From Methanomassiliicoccales archaeon (lineage in GTDB: Archaea > Thermoplasmatota > Thermoplasmata > Methanomassiliicoccales > UBA472), in the NCBI GenBank assembly GCA_013415865.1, contig CP058896.1:517957-581956 (forward strand): a stretch of 64,000 nucleotides of DNA. The letters are read 5' to 3'. Every line of letters begins with the position of its first letter. Position 1 is the first letter of the stretch. The notes below the pieces were generated by a model that was not told the DNA's origin, did no database searches, and worked only from the letters and a program-made list of their open reading frames with translations. Below, piece by piece: positions 17,504 through 26,584 of the stretch. The position numbers and the translations under genes were made by a program.

Positions 17504-17539
17504 CATATATGAGCAATCAAATGTGCCTTGATAAAAACG

Positions 17540-17547
17540 TATAAATA
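17540..17547 (+). promoter_or_regulatory. TATA box of 5S rRNA
   Basis: TATAAATA is 32-39 bases upstream of the mature 5S start, consistent with a short processed leader. Confidence 0.6.
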
Positions 17548-17578
17548 CAACATTTTACTTCGGTGGGTTCAAGAAAGG

Positions 17579-17699
17579 TTTGACGGCCAAAGCGGCGGGG
17601 TCACGCCTGGTCTCATCCGAACCCAGAAGCTAAGCCCGCCCGCGTACGCTGTTGTACTGTGGTGCGCGAGCCCACGGGAAGCTTCGCACGCTGTCAGCC
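17579..17699 (+). rRNA. rrf: 5S ribosomal RNA (solitary gene)
   Basis: About 120 bases matching archaeal 5S. Ends TGACGGC (17581-17587) and GCTGTCA (17690-17696) form helix I. The middle has the conserved loop text CATCCGAACCCAGAAGCTAAG, broken here as CATCCGAACC then CAGAAGCTAAGC, and then GCGTACGCTGTTGTACTGTGG. The exact ends are uncertain by a few bases. A T-rich run follows at 17700-17710 as terminator. No 16S or 23S is nearby, as in Thermoplasmata with scattered rRNA genes. Confidence 0.93.
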
Positions 17700-17810
17700 T
17701 TTCTTATTTTCATCAAATCGATCTAAGGGGCATCTTTTCTTAAGATAAATTCTTATGCGTAGAGGTTTCTAATCAGTAATGATGTTCCTGGGGGCCCGGC
17801 TCTGGACTGG

Positions 17811-18626
17811 ATGTTGATCTTCATAGCGTTGCTGTTAGTGCTTCTGATAATGGTCATTTGGTTCGAGTTCAAGTACATGCGGCCGAAGCGAAGGGAGGAG
17901 ATAGAGGCCGTCCTTAACAGGGATGAAGCTTATAACGCCCTGATGAGCGCCAAGGCGGTCTCGAGGTCCCTCAAGGACATGGGCAAGGACACAAGGGAGG
18001 CCGAGGTGCTCCTGGAACGCGCCCAGATGTCATATGACCAGAGGGACTATGCAAAGACAATAAGCGTTGCCAAGGCCACGAAAGAGGTCCTGATCAAGGC
18101 GAAGGACATGCCCATTCCAGAGAGGCCAAGGTCGCCCGATGCCCCGGCCGAGATGAAGGAAAGACCGCCTGAAGAGCACAGCGTCCATGAGGTGAAGAAG
18201 CTGCCTCAGAACTATCTTGAATCGAAGTTCATGATGACCACCGCGAGGGCGGAGATAGATAAGGCCTCCGCCGATGGAAGGGACGTCGTGGAGGCCGAGA
18301 AGCTCATGAGGGAGGCACAGGCATCGTTCGACGCCGCCGACTACACCGAATGCCTCAAGACGTCCTTGAAGGCCAAGAGGTCCATAGGGGCGTCTCCTGC
18401 AAAGGATGCTCCCCCATCGCCCGAGGCGAAGGCAGAGATGAAGGCGCCCCCGGCCGTCCCAGGACCAGAAAGGTGCAGGCAATGCGGGGCCGATCTGGTG
18501 GAAGGCGACAATTTCTGCGGAAAGTGCGGGGCCAAGGCCGAGAGGGAGGCCAGATGTGCGTCCTGTGGAAACATCCTCGGAGAAGATGACGTGTTCTGCA
18601 GGAAGTGCGGCGCGAGAAGGGCATGA
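17811..18626 (+). CDS. Membrane-anchored helical-repeat protein with two zinc ribbons
   Basis: A 271-residue protein. It starts with one transmembrane helix (LIFIALLLVLLIMVIWF), then two similar helical hairpin units (ALMSAKAVSRSLKDMGKDT with AEVLLERAQMSYDQRDYAKT; and TARAEIDKASADGRDVVEAE with LMREAQASFDAADYTE) separated by a Pro/Glu-rich linker. The C-terminus has two zinc ribbons, CRQCGADLVEGDNFCGKCG and CASCGNILGEDDVFCRKCG. The arrangement suggests a membrane-tethered scaffold facing the cytoplasm. Function unknown. Confidence 0.78.
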   Translation: MLIFIALLLVLLIMVIWFEFKYMRPKRREEIEAVLNRDEAYNALMSAKAVSRSLKDMGKDTREAEVLLERAQMSYDQRDYAKTISVAKATKEVLIKAKDMPIPERPRSPDAPAEMKERPPEEHSVHEVKKLPQNYLESKFMMTTARAEIDKASADGRDVVEAEKLMREAQASFDAADYTECLKTSLKAKRSIGASPAKDAPPSPEAKAEMKAPPAVPGPERCRQCGADLVEGDNFCGKCGAKAEREARCASCGNILGEDDVFCRKCGARRA

Positions 18627-18670
18627 AGAGAAGCTATTTATCAGGCCCGTAATATGTTCCAGCAGTTGAA

Positions 18671-19444
18671 ATGATACTGATTAAACTGGGCGGGAGCGTC
18701 ATCACCGACAAGCGCCGATACAGGACGTTCAGGGAGAGCACCGTCCGCCGCCTCGCCAGGGAGATATTGGGATCGGGCGAGAAGGTCATGATCATACATG
18801 GCGCAGGGTCTTTCGGTCACGTCGTGGCCAAGAAGTATGCGCTACATCTAGGCCGTATGTCAGAGGAACAGGTGAAAGGCGTGGCGCAGGTCAGCTGGGA
18901 CGTCAGGGACCTCGATAACCGGTTCATGAAGGCCCTTGCCGACGAGGGCCTGGACGCTGTCAGCATAGTCCCGGGGTCGGCCGCCAAGCTCAGCGAGGGC
19001 AGGTTGTGCGAGCTCGATGTGTCGAAGTTCAAGGACTATTTCGCCCTCGGTATAACGCCAGTATCCTTCGGGGACGTGGTCCTCGATGATGTCAGAGGCT
19101 TCGGCATATGCTCGGGGGACCAGCTGATGGCCCGCCTGGCCAAGGATCTGAGACCTAGGAAGGTCATCTTCGTCACGGACGTCGACGGTGTCTTCACCAG
19201 CGACCCTCATATGGACCCGGATGCGGAACTGCTGAGAACGATCGACCGGGGCGTGCTGAGCTCCCTTCCCCGCAGCGAGAGGTGCGACGACGTCACTGGC
19301 AGCATATTCGCCAAGCTCGAGCACATGCTCGATATGGCGGAGAGCACCGAAGAGGTGATGATCATCAACGGGAATGTGCCAGGAAGGCTCTGCTCTGCCC
19401 TGAGGGGAGAAGAGCTGGTCTGTTCCAGGGTCAGGAGCGGTTGA
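18671..19444 (+). CDS. ipk: Isopentenyl phosphate kinase
   Basis: A 257-residue amino-acid-kinase-fold enzyme that turns isopentenyl phosphate into IPP in the archaeal mevalonate route. It has MILIKLGGSVITDK at the N-terminus, the catalytic-His region IIHGAGSFGHVVAKKY typical of IPK, and FVTDVDGVFTSDP for nucleotide binding. It is the first gene of a tight isoprenoid operon with fni (1-base gap) and a prenyl synthase. Confidence 0.94.
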   Translation: MILIKLGGSVITDKRRYRTFRESTVRRLAREILGSGEKVMIIHGAGSFGHVVAKKYALHLGRMSEEQVKGVAQVSWDVRDLDNRFMKALADEGLDAVSIVPGSAAKLSEGRLCELDVSKFKDYFALGITPVSFGDVVLDDVRGFGICSGDQLMARLAKDLRPRKVIFVTDVDGVFTSDPHMDPDAELLRTIDRGVLSSLPRSERCDDVTGSIFAKLEHMLDMAESTEEVMIINGNVPGRLCSALRGEELVCSRVRSG

Positions 19445-19445
19445 G

Positions 19446-20504
19446 ATGAGGAAGATAGAGAAGAGAAAAGCCGACCATATCCAGGTGGCATTGGGAGAGA
19501 AGGTCGTACAGGAGCACAACAATTGGGACGACGTGAAGCTCATACACAACTCGCTCCCCGAGGTGGACCTTGATGAAATTGACACATCCGTGACCATCTT
19601 CAAGAAGAGGCTGAGCATGCCGTTGATAGTGACGGCCATCACCGGAGGCTTCAAGGACGCCGAGAGGATCAATGCGAACCTTGCCGAGGCATGCGCGGAG
19701 ATGAGGGTCGGCCTGGGCATCGGGAGCCAGAGGGCGGCCATTGAGAACCGGAAGGACCCGAGCTACACGGTCCTTAAAGAGCATGATGTACCATTGAAGA
19801 TAGGCAATGTCGGGGCCCCGCAGCTGATCGCTCAGAAGAGGAGGAGGGCCTTCACCGTTGATGACGTGAAGGACGCGATGGAGATGGTCGATGCCGATGT
19901 CATGGCCATCCACCTGAACTACCTGCAGGAGGTCGCCCAGCCCGAAGGGGACACGAGGGCCAAGGGGGTGTTGGACGCCATCAGGGCGGTGGCAAGGGAG
20001 GTCCCCTGCATCGCCAAGGAGACCGGTGCCGGTATCTCGAGGGAGGCGGCCATCCGGCTGAAGGGGACGGGGATCGTGGGCATCGACATATCTGGCGTGT
20101 CAGGCACGTCGTTCGCCGCGGTGGAGATGTTCAGGGCACGACAGATGGGCGACGCGAGATGCGAGGCCATCGGAAGGCTGTTCTCGGACTGGGGGGTTCC
20201 AGCACCTGTATCCCTCGTTGAGGCCGACGTCGGCCTGCCGCTTATCGCATCCGGCGGCATCCTCAACGGTCGACATGTGGCATCGAGCATAGTGCTCGGG
20301 GCGAGCTGCGCAGGTATGGCAAAGGCCGTCCTTCCGGCGGCCATGGAGTCCGCCGAGGCCGTGAGAAAGGTGCTTTCCCAGGTCCGGGAGGAGCTGAGGG
20401 TCGCGATGTTCCTCACAGGTTCGAAGGACATACCCTCTTTGGCCGAGAAGGACTGCGTGCTCACCGGCATCACCAGGGAATGGATCGTTCAGAGGGAGGG
20501 TTGA
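19446..20504 (+). CDS. fni: Type 2 isopentenyl-diphosphate delta-isomerase (FMN-dependent)
   Basis: A 352-residue flavoenzyme interconverting IPP and DMAPP. The TIM-barrel signatures are present: MPLIVTAITGGF, GLGIGSQRAAIE, the HLNYLQEVAQPEGD active-site helix and late GG-type FMN phosphate loops (IASGGILNGRHVASSIVLGA). It supplies both C5 units for the synthase encoded just downstream. Start ATG at 19446 immediately after ipk. Confidence 0.95.
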   Translation: MRKIEKRKADHIQVALGEKVVQEHNNWDDVKLIHNSLPEVDLDEIDTSVTIFKKRLSMPLIVTAITGGFKDAERINANLAEACAEMRVGLGIGSQRAAIENRKDPSYTVLKEHDVPLKIGNVGAPQLIAQKRRRAFTVDDVKDAMEMVDADVMAIHLNYLQEVAQPEGDTRAKGVLDAIRAVAREVPCIAKETGAGISREAAIRLKGTGIVGIDISGVSGTSFAAVEMFRARQMGDARCEAIGRLFSDWGVPAPVSLVEADVGLPLIASGGILNGRHVASSIVLGASCAGMAKAVLPAAMESAEAVRKVLSQVREELRVAMFLTGSKDIPSLAEKDCVLTGITREWIVQREG

Positions 20505-20506
20505 AG

Positions 20507-21493
20507 ATGGAGCTTCCGAAAGAGATGGACAAGATGGCAAAAGAACTCCACCAGAGCATCATGGGCTATCTGGAGTATGGCAAGTATGAGAAGCTCAGGA
20601 AGGCGATGATGCATTATCCAGAGGCGGGGGGAAAGCGCATGAGGCCTATCCTGGCCATGCTGGTCGCCGAGGCGGTCGGCAAGAACGGTAAAAAGGCCGT
20701 ACCTTTCGGCTGCTGCCTAGAGATGATACACAATTTCACATTGGTGCATGACGACGTGATGGACAAGGACCCCGTCAGAAGGGGAAGGCCGGCGGTGCAC
20801 ATCGTCTACGACGAGCCGACCGCCATCATCGCCGGAGATGCGCTCTTCGCCAGGGCATATGATGTCCTCAGCGAGACGGACGTGCCTGGAGAGGCCCTTA
20901 GAGAGCTGGTGCACATCGTCTCGGAGACGGTCTATCTCATCGCCGAGGGGCAGCAGATGGACATCGACAATGAGGACCGCCCGACCGTGAGCATCGAAGA
21001 GTACCTTGAGATGGTGGAGAAGAAGACCGCCGTGCTCTTCTCCTGCGCGGCCGAGGGGGGTGCCATCATCGGCGGCGGCACGAAGGAGCAGGTCTCCGCA
21101 ATGAAGGAATGCGCCAGGCTCTTCGGCATAGGGTTCCAGATATGGGATGACGTGCTCGGTATCATCGGCGACAGCAAGAGGACCGGGAAGCCGGTCGGCT
21201 CTGACATCAGGAACGGGAAGAGGACGCTCATCATCGTGCACGCGCTGCAGCACCTGAAGGAAGGAAAGGATAAGGAGACGTTGATGAGGGCGTTGGGCAA
21301 TGCGCACGCCACTGACGAAGAGGTCAGCGCCGCCATCGATGTGCTCAGGCGCACAGGGAGCATAGATTATGTCACAAAGGCCTCTCAGGACCTTGCCCTG
21401 AGGGCGAAAGAGCTTCTAAAATGCCTCCCGGACTGCCGCGAGCGGGAGATGCTGGAGCAGCTCATATCCTACTCGGTCGGAAGGGACAGGTGA
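20507..21493 (+). CDS. idsA: Geranylgeranyl diphosphate synthase-type polyprenyl synthase
   Basis: A 328-residue trans-prenyltransferase making the C20 (or C15/C20) precursor of archaeal ether lipids. The first aspartate motif DDVMD is followed by PVRRGRP, the second is WDDVLG, with GKRMRP at the IPP site. The ATG at 20507 with GGAGG ahead is preferred; the longer frame from 20480 would overlap fni. It ends the isoprenoid operon and is convergent with radB with a 1-base gap. Confidence 0.92.
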   Translation: MELPKEMDKMAKELHQSIMGYLEYGKYEKLRKAMMHYPEAGGKRMRPILAMLVAEAVGKNGKKAVPFGCCLEMIHNFTLVHDDVMDKDPVRRGRPAVHIVYDEPTAIIAGDALFARAYDVLSETDVPGEALRELVHIVSETVYLIAEGQQMDIDNEDRPTVSIEEYLEMVEKKTAVLFSCAAEGGAIIGGGTKEQVSAMKECARLFGIGFQIWDDVLGIIGDSKRTGKPVGSDIRNGKRTLIIVHALQHLKEGKDKETLMRALGNAHATDEEVSAAIDVLRRTGSIDYVTKASQDLALRAKELLKCLPDCREREMLEQLISYSVGRDR

Positions 21494-21494
21494 C

Positions 21495-22166
21495 TCATCC
21501 GCACTCGATGCCGCCCTCCGTCAGCTGGATCTCCGCGCTCTTTCCTTCGGGCAGATGACGGTGCTTCATGACCGTCATCCTTCTCCTCCCTACTCCCGAC
21601 CTCTCGAGGCGGACTATCGTCTTCGCGTTATGATGCAGCACGTTGCCCCCGAGCGCCTCCACCGACCCTTTGTCGATGTCCATGAACACCTGCGACGTCA
21701 TCACCACGGGCAGTCCCTTCTTCCTTGCCAATGAGAGGAGCTTTGCGCTCTGCCCTGCCATCGACCTTCTTTCGGCACGCTCCTCGTCCTTGTCCTGCAG
21801 GCGATAGAACATGGTCATCGAATCGACTATGATCATCCCTATATCAGGGTTCCCTTCAGCGAGCTTGATGGCCTTGTCAACCATCTGTTCCTGCTCCTTG
21901 AAGGAATGGACCTCGCTGAACAGGATGTTCTTGCTCACGTTCTCGAAATCATCGCCGCATATCTGCCTCAGCCGCTCCAGGGATACTCCCTCGGAATCGA
22001 TGTATATGACCTTCTTCCCCCTCCGGACCATGTTCCTCGCGAGCACCAGGCAGAGATTGGTCTTGCCAGTGCCTGCCTCGCCGTAGATGAGGGTGATGCA
22101 TCCCATCTCGATGCCCCCTCCGAGCATCGAGTCCAATGACGCGCAGCCGTAAGGAAGATAGTCCAC
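21495..22166 (-). CDS. radB: DNA repair and recombination protein RadB
   Basis: A 223-residue RecA/RadA-like ATPase lacking the N-terminal HhH domain, as is typical for RadB. It has Walker A GEAGTGKT, VIYIDSEGVS and a Walker B segment MIIVDSM. It modulates RadA-mediated strand exchange in euryarchaea. The start is GTG at 22166, at the conserved YLPYGCASLDSMLGGG beginning. Confidence 0.93.
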   Translation of the reverse strand: MDYLPYGCASLDSMLGGGIEMGCITLIYGEAGTGKTNLCLVLARNMVRRGKKVIYIDSEGVSLERLRQICGDDFENVSKNILFSEVHSFKEQEQMVDKAIKLAEGNPDIGMIIVDSMTMFYRLQDKDEERAERRSMAGQSAKLLSLARKKGLPVVMTSQVFMDIDKGSVEALGGNVLHHNAKTIVRLERSGVGRRRMTVMKHRHLPEGKSAEIQLTEGGIECG

Positions 22167-22195
22167 GAAGGCCTAACCGACTCTGGACACATAAA

Positions 22196-23434
22196 TCATT
22201 GGTCATCCTTCGCGGAGCGCTCATAGGCACGGAAGGCGAAGATGCAGCACGCGGCCGCCACCTGCGAGACCGCCATGACCGCTATGCCTGAATCGAAGTT
22301 TTCGGTCAATGCCACGCTGAGCCCGATGACCACTGGGCCGAAGACCCCTAGCCCGTTGCTCAGGCCGTTGAGAAGGCCAGTAGCGGCGCCGGTGTCCTTG
22401 GCCGGGACGATCAGCTGCAAGAGCGTGTAGGCATTGGCAGGGAGCAATGATATGCAGAAGAAAACCGCGAAGCAGCATGCGACTATCTCAGCCTGCCCAC
22501 TGGCGAACATCATCAGGAGAAGGGAGAGCGCCCCTCCCAAGGTGAAGGCCGCCGTGACCTCGGACCTCCTCCCGATACGGTCGCTCAGCCATGACCCTAT
22601 AAGTATGCCCAATACGCCTCCCGTGTATGCCAAGGGCAGCGCCCAGACGAGATCGTCCAAGGAGAAGCCCTTGCCGTTGAGAAGATATGTCGGCATCCAC
22701 AGCGACAGACCCCAGAAGGCCAGGTTCATCGACGCGTCGGCGAACGTCACCGTCATGAACCCCTTGACCTTGATGACGCGCCTCAATGAGACGATTATGT
22801 CGCCATACGCCTCCCGCACGCCCTTCGGCCTATGGTTGAGGCCGGTCCCGTCCGAAAGGTGTCTCCAGACGATGATGGCGAGAGCGAATCCGACCATAGC
22901 TACCACGCAGAGCGCCGGCCGCCAATCGATCAGCCTGATGAGGGGGAGCATCAAAAGGGCGATCAGGATGTTCGACATGAACATCGCGCTCATGTAGAGG
23001 CCGTTGACTCGGGACCTGAGCTTCGGCTCGAACCCTGTCTTGGTCACCTTGCTGGCAGAAGGGAACAGCACGCCCTGCGAGACCCCTAGGAGAAGTCTCA
23101 GGACCATGAACGCGCTGAATATCAGGCCGAGCACGCCGGTCAGGAACGTGATGAACGACCATATCGCGATGGCCGCGGTGAGACATTTCCTCGGGCCGTA
23201 GACGTCTATCAGAGGGCTCAGGAGGGTGTTCGACACGCCATACCCCACAAGGAATATGCCTAGCAGGATGCCTCCCCAATACCCCTGCTCGGACGAGGTC
23301 CATCCGTAATCGTCCGAGATGAACGGGAGGGCGACCGATATCGTCGAGCGGGAGATGTATCCCATCAAGGTGCAGCACAGGAGCAACAGCGCGACCGATA
23401 TGCCCTTCCTTCCTCTGTAATATCCGACGTCCAC
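22196..23434 (-). CDS. MFS transporter (anion/sugar-acid type)
   Basis: A 412-residue major facilitator protein with about 12 hydrophobic segments. The loop 2-3 signature is LSPLIDVYGPRKC, and the central loop is followed by a second repeat (GSWLSDRIGRRSE). The pattern SRSTISVALPFISDDYGWTSSE near the first helix is like ACS-family (organic anion/sugar acid) permeases. Substrate unknown. The GTG start at 23434 is likely. It is on the opposite strand from the helicase gene. Confidence 0.85.
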   Translation of the reverse strand: MDVGYYRGRKGISVALLLLCCTLMGYISRSTISVALPFISDDYGWTSSEQGYWGGILLGIFLVGYGVSNTLLSPLIDVYGPRKCLTAAIAIWSFITFLTGVLGLIFSAFMVLRLLLGVSQGVLFPSASKVTKTGFEPKLRSRVNGLYMSAMFMSNILIALLMLPLIRLIDWRPALCVVAMVGFALAIIVWRHLSDGTGLNHRPKGVREAYGDIIVSLRRVIKVKGFMTVTFADASMNLAFWGLSLWMPTYLLNGKGFSLDDLVWALPLAYTGGVLGILIGSWLSDRIGRRSEVTAAFTLGGALSLLLMMFASGQAEIVACCFAVFFCISLLPANAYTLLQLIVPAKDTGAATGLLNGLSNGLGVFGPVVIGLSVALTENFDSGIAVMAVSQVAAACCIFAFRAYERSAKDDQ

Positions 23435-23531
23435 CTGGCCAGGAACGCCTGATGAGGTTAATAGGATTATGGGGCCCGTAGCCTGGATCTAATAGAAACG
23501 GTTGACTTGGCCTGTGTAACTTAGCTAGGAC

Positions 23532-25382
23532 ATGGAAGCCCATGAACCGCTGATAGGATGTCCTGATGGGGCAGGGGGCCTCTTCCCATTCGCCTCGGCA
23601 AGGGAGGGGCAGAGACAGTTCCTCGAGGACGCGAGGTCTTGCGTGAGGAACAGGGTGAACCTGGTGGCACATGCCCCCACCGGGATGGGGAAGACCGCCG
23701 TGGCATTGACCGCGGCGCTGGAGACCACGCTGCAAGAGGAAGGCCTTGTAATTTTCATGACGTCAAGGCAATCTCAGCACAATGCCGCGATAGAGACCGC
23801 GAGGAGGATATGGAGGGTACAGAAGATAGCCGTCGTCGACCTCATCTCCAGGGAGGACATGTGCCTGTGCAGGAGGAAGGGAGAGGTCTGCCCCTGCCTG
23901 TCATCCGATGACTGCTATTTCCTCGACGAGAAAAGGATATCAGATGCTGCGATGAGGCTCCTTGACTATCCGCTCCATGCGACGGAGGCACAAAGGATGT
24001 GCCTTCGGGCGGGGGCGTGCCCTTGGCGCTCCGCCCTGAGGGCTTTGGCAGAGTCTGACGTCGTGGTCTGCGACTATAATCATCTCTTCTCGCCGACGGA
24101 CGGCTCGATCATCGACCGGGCAGGAAGGGAGATGGACAGGTGTGTTCTCATTGTTGATGAGGCGCACGGTCTCCCGACAAGGATGGTCGAGGCCTGTTCC
24201 TCCTCCCTCTCAAGAGCGGCGCTGTTGTCCGCCTCAAGGTCGATCAAGGACCGCGCTGCCAGAAGAGCGCTCCAGGCCATGTTGAGGCAGTTCGACGTCC
24301 TCTGCTTCGGGCCACAGAGGGAGATCTCTGCCGAGGAGCTCGAGACCATTGTGACCGATGAATGCGGATTGTCCTGTCAGGAGCTGGCGGAGCTCATCTC
24401 CTCCTCCCTGAAGAAGAAAACAAGAGGGCCTTTGGAAAAGGTGGCAATGTTCCTAAGGGCCTGGAACGCCAACGGCTCCTCAAGCTTCAGGTACGCCGAC
24501 CCTTCCACAGGCGAGCTGCACTGCAGGTTCATGGAACCCTGGTTGATGGCCGCGCCTGTGTTCGAGAAGATGAGGTCGTCGATCGTCATGAGCGGCACGC
24601 TCCACCCTCCGGAGATGTTCGCGGACCTGCTCGGCATCGGCGATATGAGCGCGTGCAGGCGCTACAGATCGCCCTTCGACCCCTCCAACAGGAACATCCT
24701 GGCGGTCAAGGACGTGACATCGAGATATGAGCAGAGGGGGAAGGAGATGTACACGAGGATGGCATTGAGATTGATGGAGATCTCAGATGCGGTGGAGGGC
24801 AATGTCGCGGCCTTCTTCCCTTCCTACGAGATGCTAGGTTCCGTCGAGGCGGAGATGAGGAGGCTGACCGGAGGCTCAAGGCTCCTGGTCGAGAGGAGAG
24901 GGATGGCCAGGTCAGAGAGGGACGCGATGCTCGTCTCCCTGCGTCGAGATGAAAGGTCGGTGCTCCTGGCCAACATATCCGGTTCCTTCGCGGAGGGTGT
25001 GGACTTCCATGATAATGTCCTGTCGGCCGTGGTCGTGGTCGGATGGCCGCTGTCCCCGCCGAGCATCGTCACGGAGGAGATGGTGAGGAGGTTGAGCGCG
25101 AGATATGGGCATGAGAGGGCGCAATGTTATGTGAGGACCTACCCGGCCGTGGCCAAGGTGCTCCAGGCGGCGGGAAGGGCCATAAGGGGCGAGAACGACA
25201 GGGCGAGCATCGTCCTGATGGACGAACGCTATGCGTCGATGGCGGTGAGGGGCGCCTTCCCGGAGGATTTCTGTTACAAGGTCAGCGAGGACATCGCGTC
25301 GGACCTGAGGGCCTTCCACCATCCAGAGAGCGGGGGCAAGGGGCCCGATGGTAAGGAGGGTGATGCGGAAAAAGGTTATTAG
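23532..25382 (+). CDS. XPD/DinG-type Fe-S superfamily 2 DNA helicase
   Basis: A 616-residue 5'-3' helicase. Walker A APTGMGKT and the DEAH box (LIVDEAHGLP) are present. Between them is a Cys-rich insert (MCLCRRKGEVCPC, DDCYF, then MCLRAGACPW) fitting the 4Fe-4S domain. Late motifs include GSFAEGVDF and the final QAAGRAIRGEND (motif VI). It probably works in repair or recombination. It heads a forward run with bud32, the ITPase and an epimerase. Confidence 0.9.
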   Translation: MEAHEPLIGCPDGAGGLFPFASAREGQRQFLEDARSCVRNRVNLVAHAPTGMGKTAVALTAALETTLQEEGLVIFMTSRQSQHNAAIETARRIWRVQKIAVVDLISREDMCLCRRKGEVCPCLSSDDCYFLDEKRISDAAMRLLDYPLHATEAQRMCLRAGACPWRSALRALAESDVVVCDYNHLFSPTDGSIIDRAGREMDRCVLIVDEAHGLPTRMVEACSSSLSRAALLSASRSIKDRAARRALQAMLRQFDVLCFGPQREISAEELETIVTDECGLSCQELAELISSSLKKKTRGPLEKVAMFLRAWNANGSSSFRYADPSTGELHCRFMEPWLMAAPVFEKMRSSIVMSGTLHPPEMFADLLGIGDMSACRRYRSPFDPSNRNILAVKDVTSRYEQRGKEMYTRMALRLMEISDAVEGNVAAFFPSYEMLGSVEAEMRRLTGGSRLLVERRGMARSERDAMLVSLRRDERSVLLANISGSFAEGVDFHDNVLSAVVVVGWPLSPPSIVTEEMVRRLSARYGHERAQCYVRTYPAVAKVLQAAGRAIRGENDRASIVLMDERYASMAVRGAFPEDFCYKVSEDIASDLRAFHHPESGGKGPDGKEGDAEKGY

Positions 25383-25403
25383 AGGCGACCTTGATTCTCG
25401 GCC

Positions 25404-26018
25404 GTGGAAGTAATCAGAAGGGGCGCCGAGGCAGAGATCCGCAAGGACGTGTGGATGGGGAGGGACGTCATCGTCAAGTCAAGGGTTCCGAAGGCATATC
25501 GGCATCCCGACCTGGACTCGTCGTTGCGGGCCTCGAGGACGAAGAACGAGGCGAGGCTCATACAGGAGGCGAGGAGGCTTGGGGTGCCTACGCCCATCAT
25601 CTATGATGTGGACGTCATTGGCTCGGAGATGGTCATGCAGGAGGTCAAGGGGCCGAGGGTCAAGGACCTCCTAGAATCGGCCGAGGAGCCCGAAAGGGTC
25701 GATCTGTGCAGGGAGATAGGCAGGCTCGTGGCGCTGCTTCATAAGGGCTCCATGACGCATGGCGACCTCACCACCTCCAACATGATATTCTCCGAGGGGA
25801 GGGTCTGGTTCATCGATTTCTCGCTTGGAGGTAAGAACGCGACCGTCGAGGAGATGGGCGTGGACCTCCATCTCCTGAAGGAGGCGTTCCAATCAGCGCA
25901 CTCGGGCATGCTGCATCTTTTCGATGTCATCCTGGCCTCCTACTCGGAGCATTTCGATAAGGCGCCAGAGGTCATCAGGAAGATCAAGGACATCGAGGAC
26001 AGGGGGCGCTACACTTGA
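25404..26018 (+). CDS. bud32: KEOPS complex kinase Bud32
   Basis: A 204-residue piD261/Bud32 atypical kinase of the KEOPS complex, which makes t6A37 in tRNA. It has IRRGAEAEIRKDVWMG as the nucleotide-binding N-lobe, ARTKNEARLIQEARRLGVPT-like text (here SRTKNEARL), the catalytic loop HGDLTTSNMI and the metal site IDFSLG. It is encoded alone, not fused to Kae1. GTG start at 25404; the last bases overlap the TTG start of the next gene. Confidence 0.93.
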   Translation: MEVIRRGAEAEIRKDVWMGRDVIVKSRVPKAYRHPDLDSSLRASRTKNEARLIQEARRLGVPTPIIYDVDVIGSEMVMQEVKGPRVKDLLESAEEPERVDLCREIGRLVALLHKGSMTHGDLTTSNMIFSEGRVWFIDFSLGGKNATVEEMGVDLHLLKEAFQSAHSGMLHLFDVILASYSEHFDKAPEVIRKIKDIEDRGRYT

Positions 26019-26584
26019 AAGAGCTGGCGCTCGTGACGTCCAACATGCACAAGCTGGAGGAGTTCAGGCACGGACTTGCGCCCCTCGGGTACAAGGTCAG
26101 GCACCTTGCGGTGGAATGCGACGAGATACAGGCGGACACCCTGGAGGAGGTGGTGGAGTGCTGCCTGGACCAGATAATGTCGATGGGGCATGACGGTTTC
26201 ATCCTCGACGACTCGGGGCTGTTCGTCGACGCCCTCAAAGGGTTCCCGGGGGTCTATTCCAGCTACGTGTTCTCGACCATAGGGTGCGAGGGCATATTGA
26301 AACTGCTGGAAGGGGTCGAGGACCGTAGGGCGAGGTTCGAATGCTGCATCGGATGCCATATGAGCGACCGGGGCCGGACCGTCGTCAAGGGCGTCTCCCA
26401 TGGAAGGATAATCGATGAGATAAGGGGCACGGGAGGCTTCGGCTACGACCCGATATTCATTCCCGACGGCTCAGAGAAGACGTTCGCGGAGATGGAGATG
26501 GAGGAGAAGAACAGGTTCTCCCACCGTGGCAATGCCATGAGGCTCTTCGTGGAGGCCTTGAGGTCGAAGGAGGGGGAGAGATGA
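26015..26584 (+). CDS. rdgB: XTP/dITP pyrophosphatase (RdgB/HAM1 family)
   Basis: A 189-residue house-cleaning nucleotide hydrolase removing deaminated purine nucleotides. It has VTSNMHKLEEF at the N-terminus, DDSGLFVDALKGFPGVYSS, GGFGYDPIF and the terminal SHRGNAM motif. A TTG start at 26015 overlaps the bud32 stop (TTGA). Its stop overlaps the next ATG. Confidence 0.93.
   Translation: MKELALVTSNMHKLEEFRHGLAPLGYKVRHLAVECDEIQADTLEEVVECCLDQIMSMGHDGFILDDSGLFVDALKGFPGVYSSYVFSTIGCEGILKLLEGVEDRRARFECCIGCHMSDRGRTVVKGVSHGRIIDEIRGTGGFGYDPIFIPDGSEKTFAEMEMEEKNRFSHRGNAMRLFVEALRSKEGER

Noticed and set aside
22830-23735. Reverse 301-codon frame overlapping the MFS transporter and helicase start
   Set aside because: Shifted frame of the transporter gene, extending across an opposite-strand gene; rich in Arg/Pro/His as in shadow frames.
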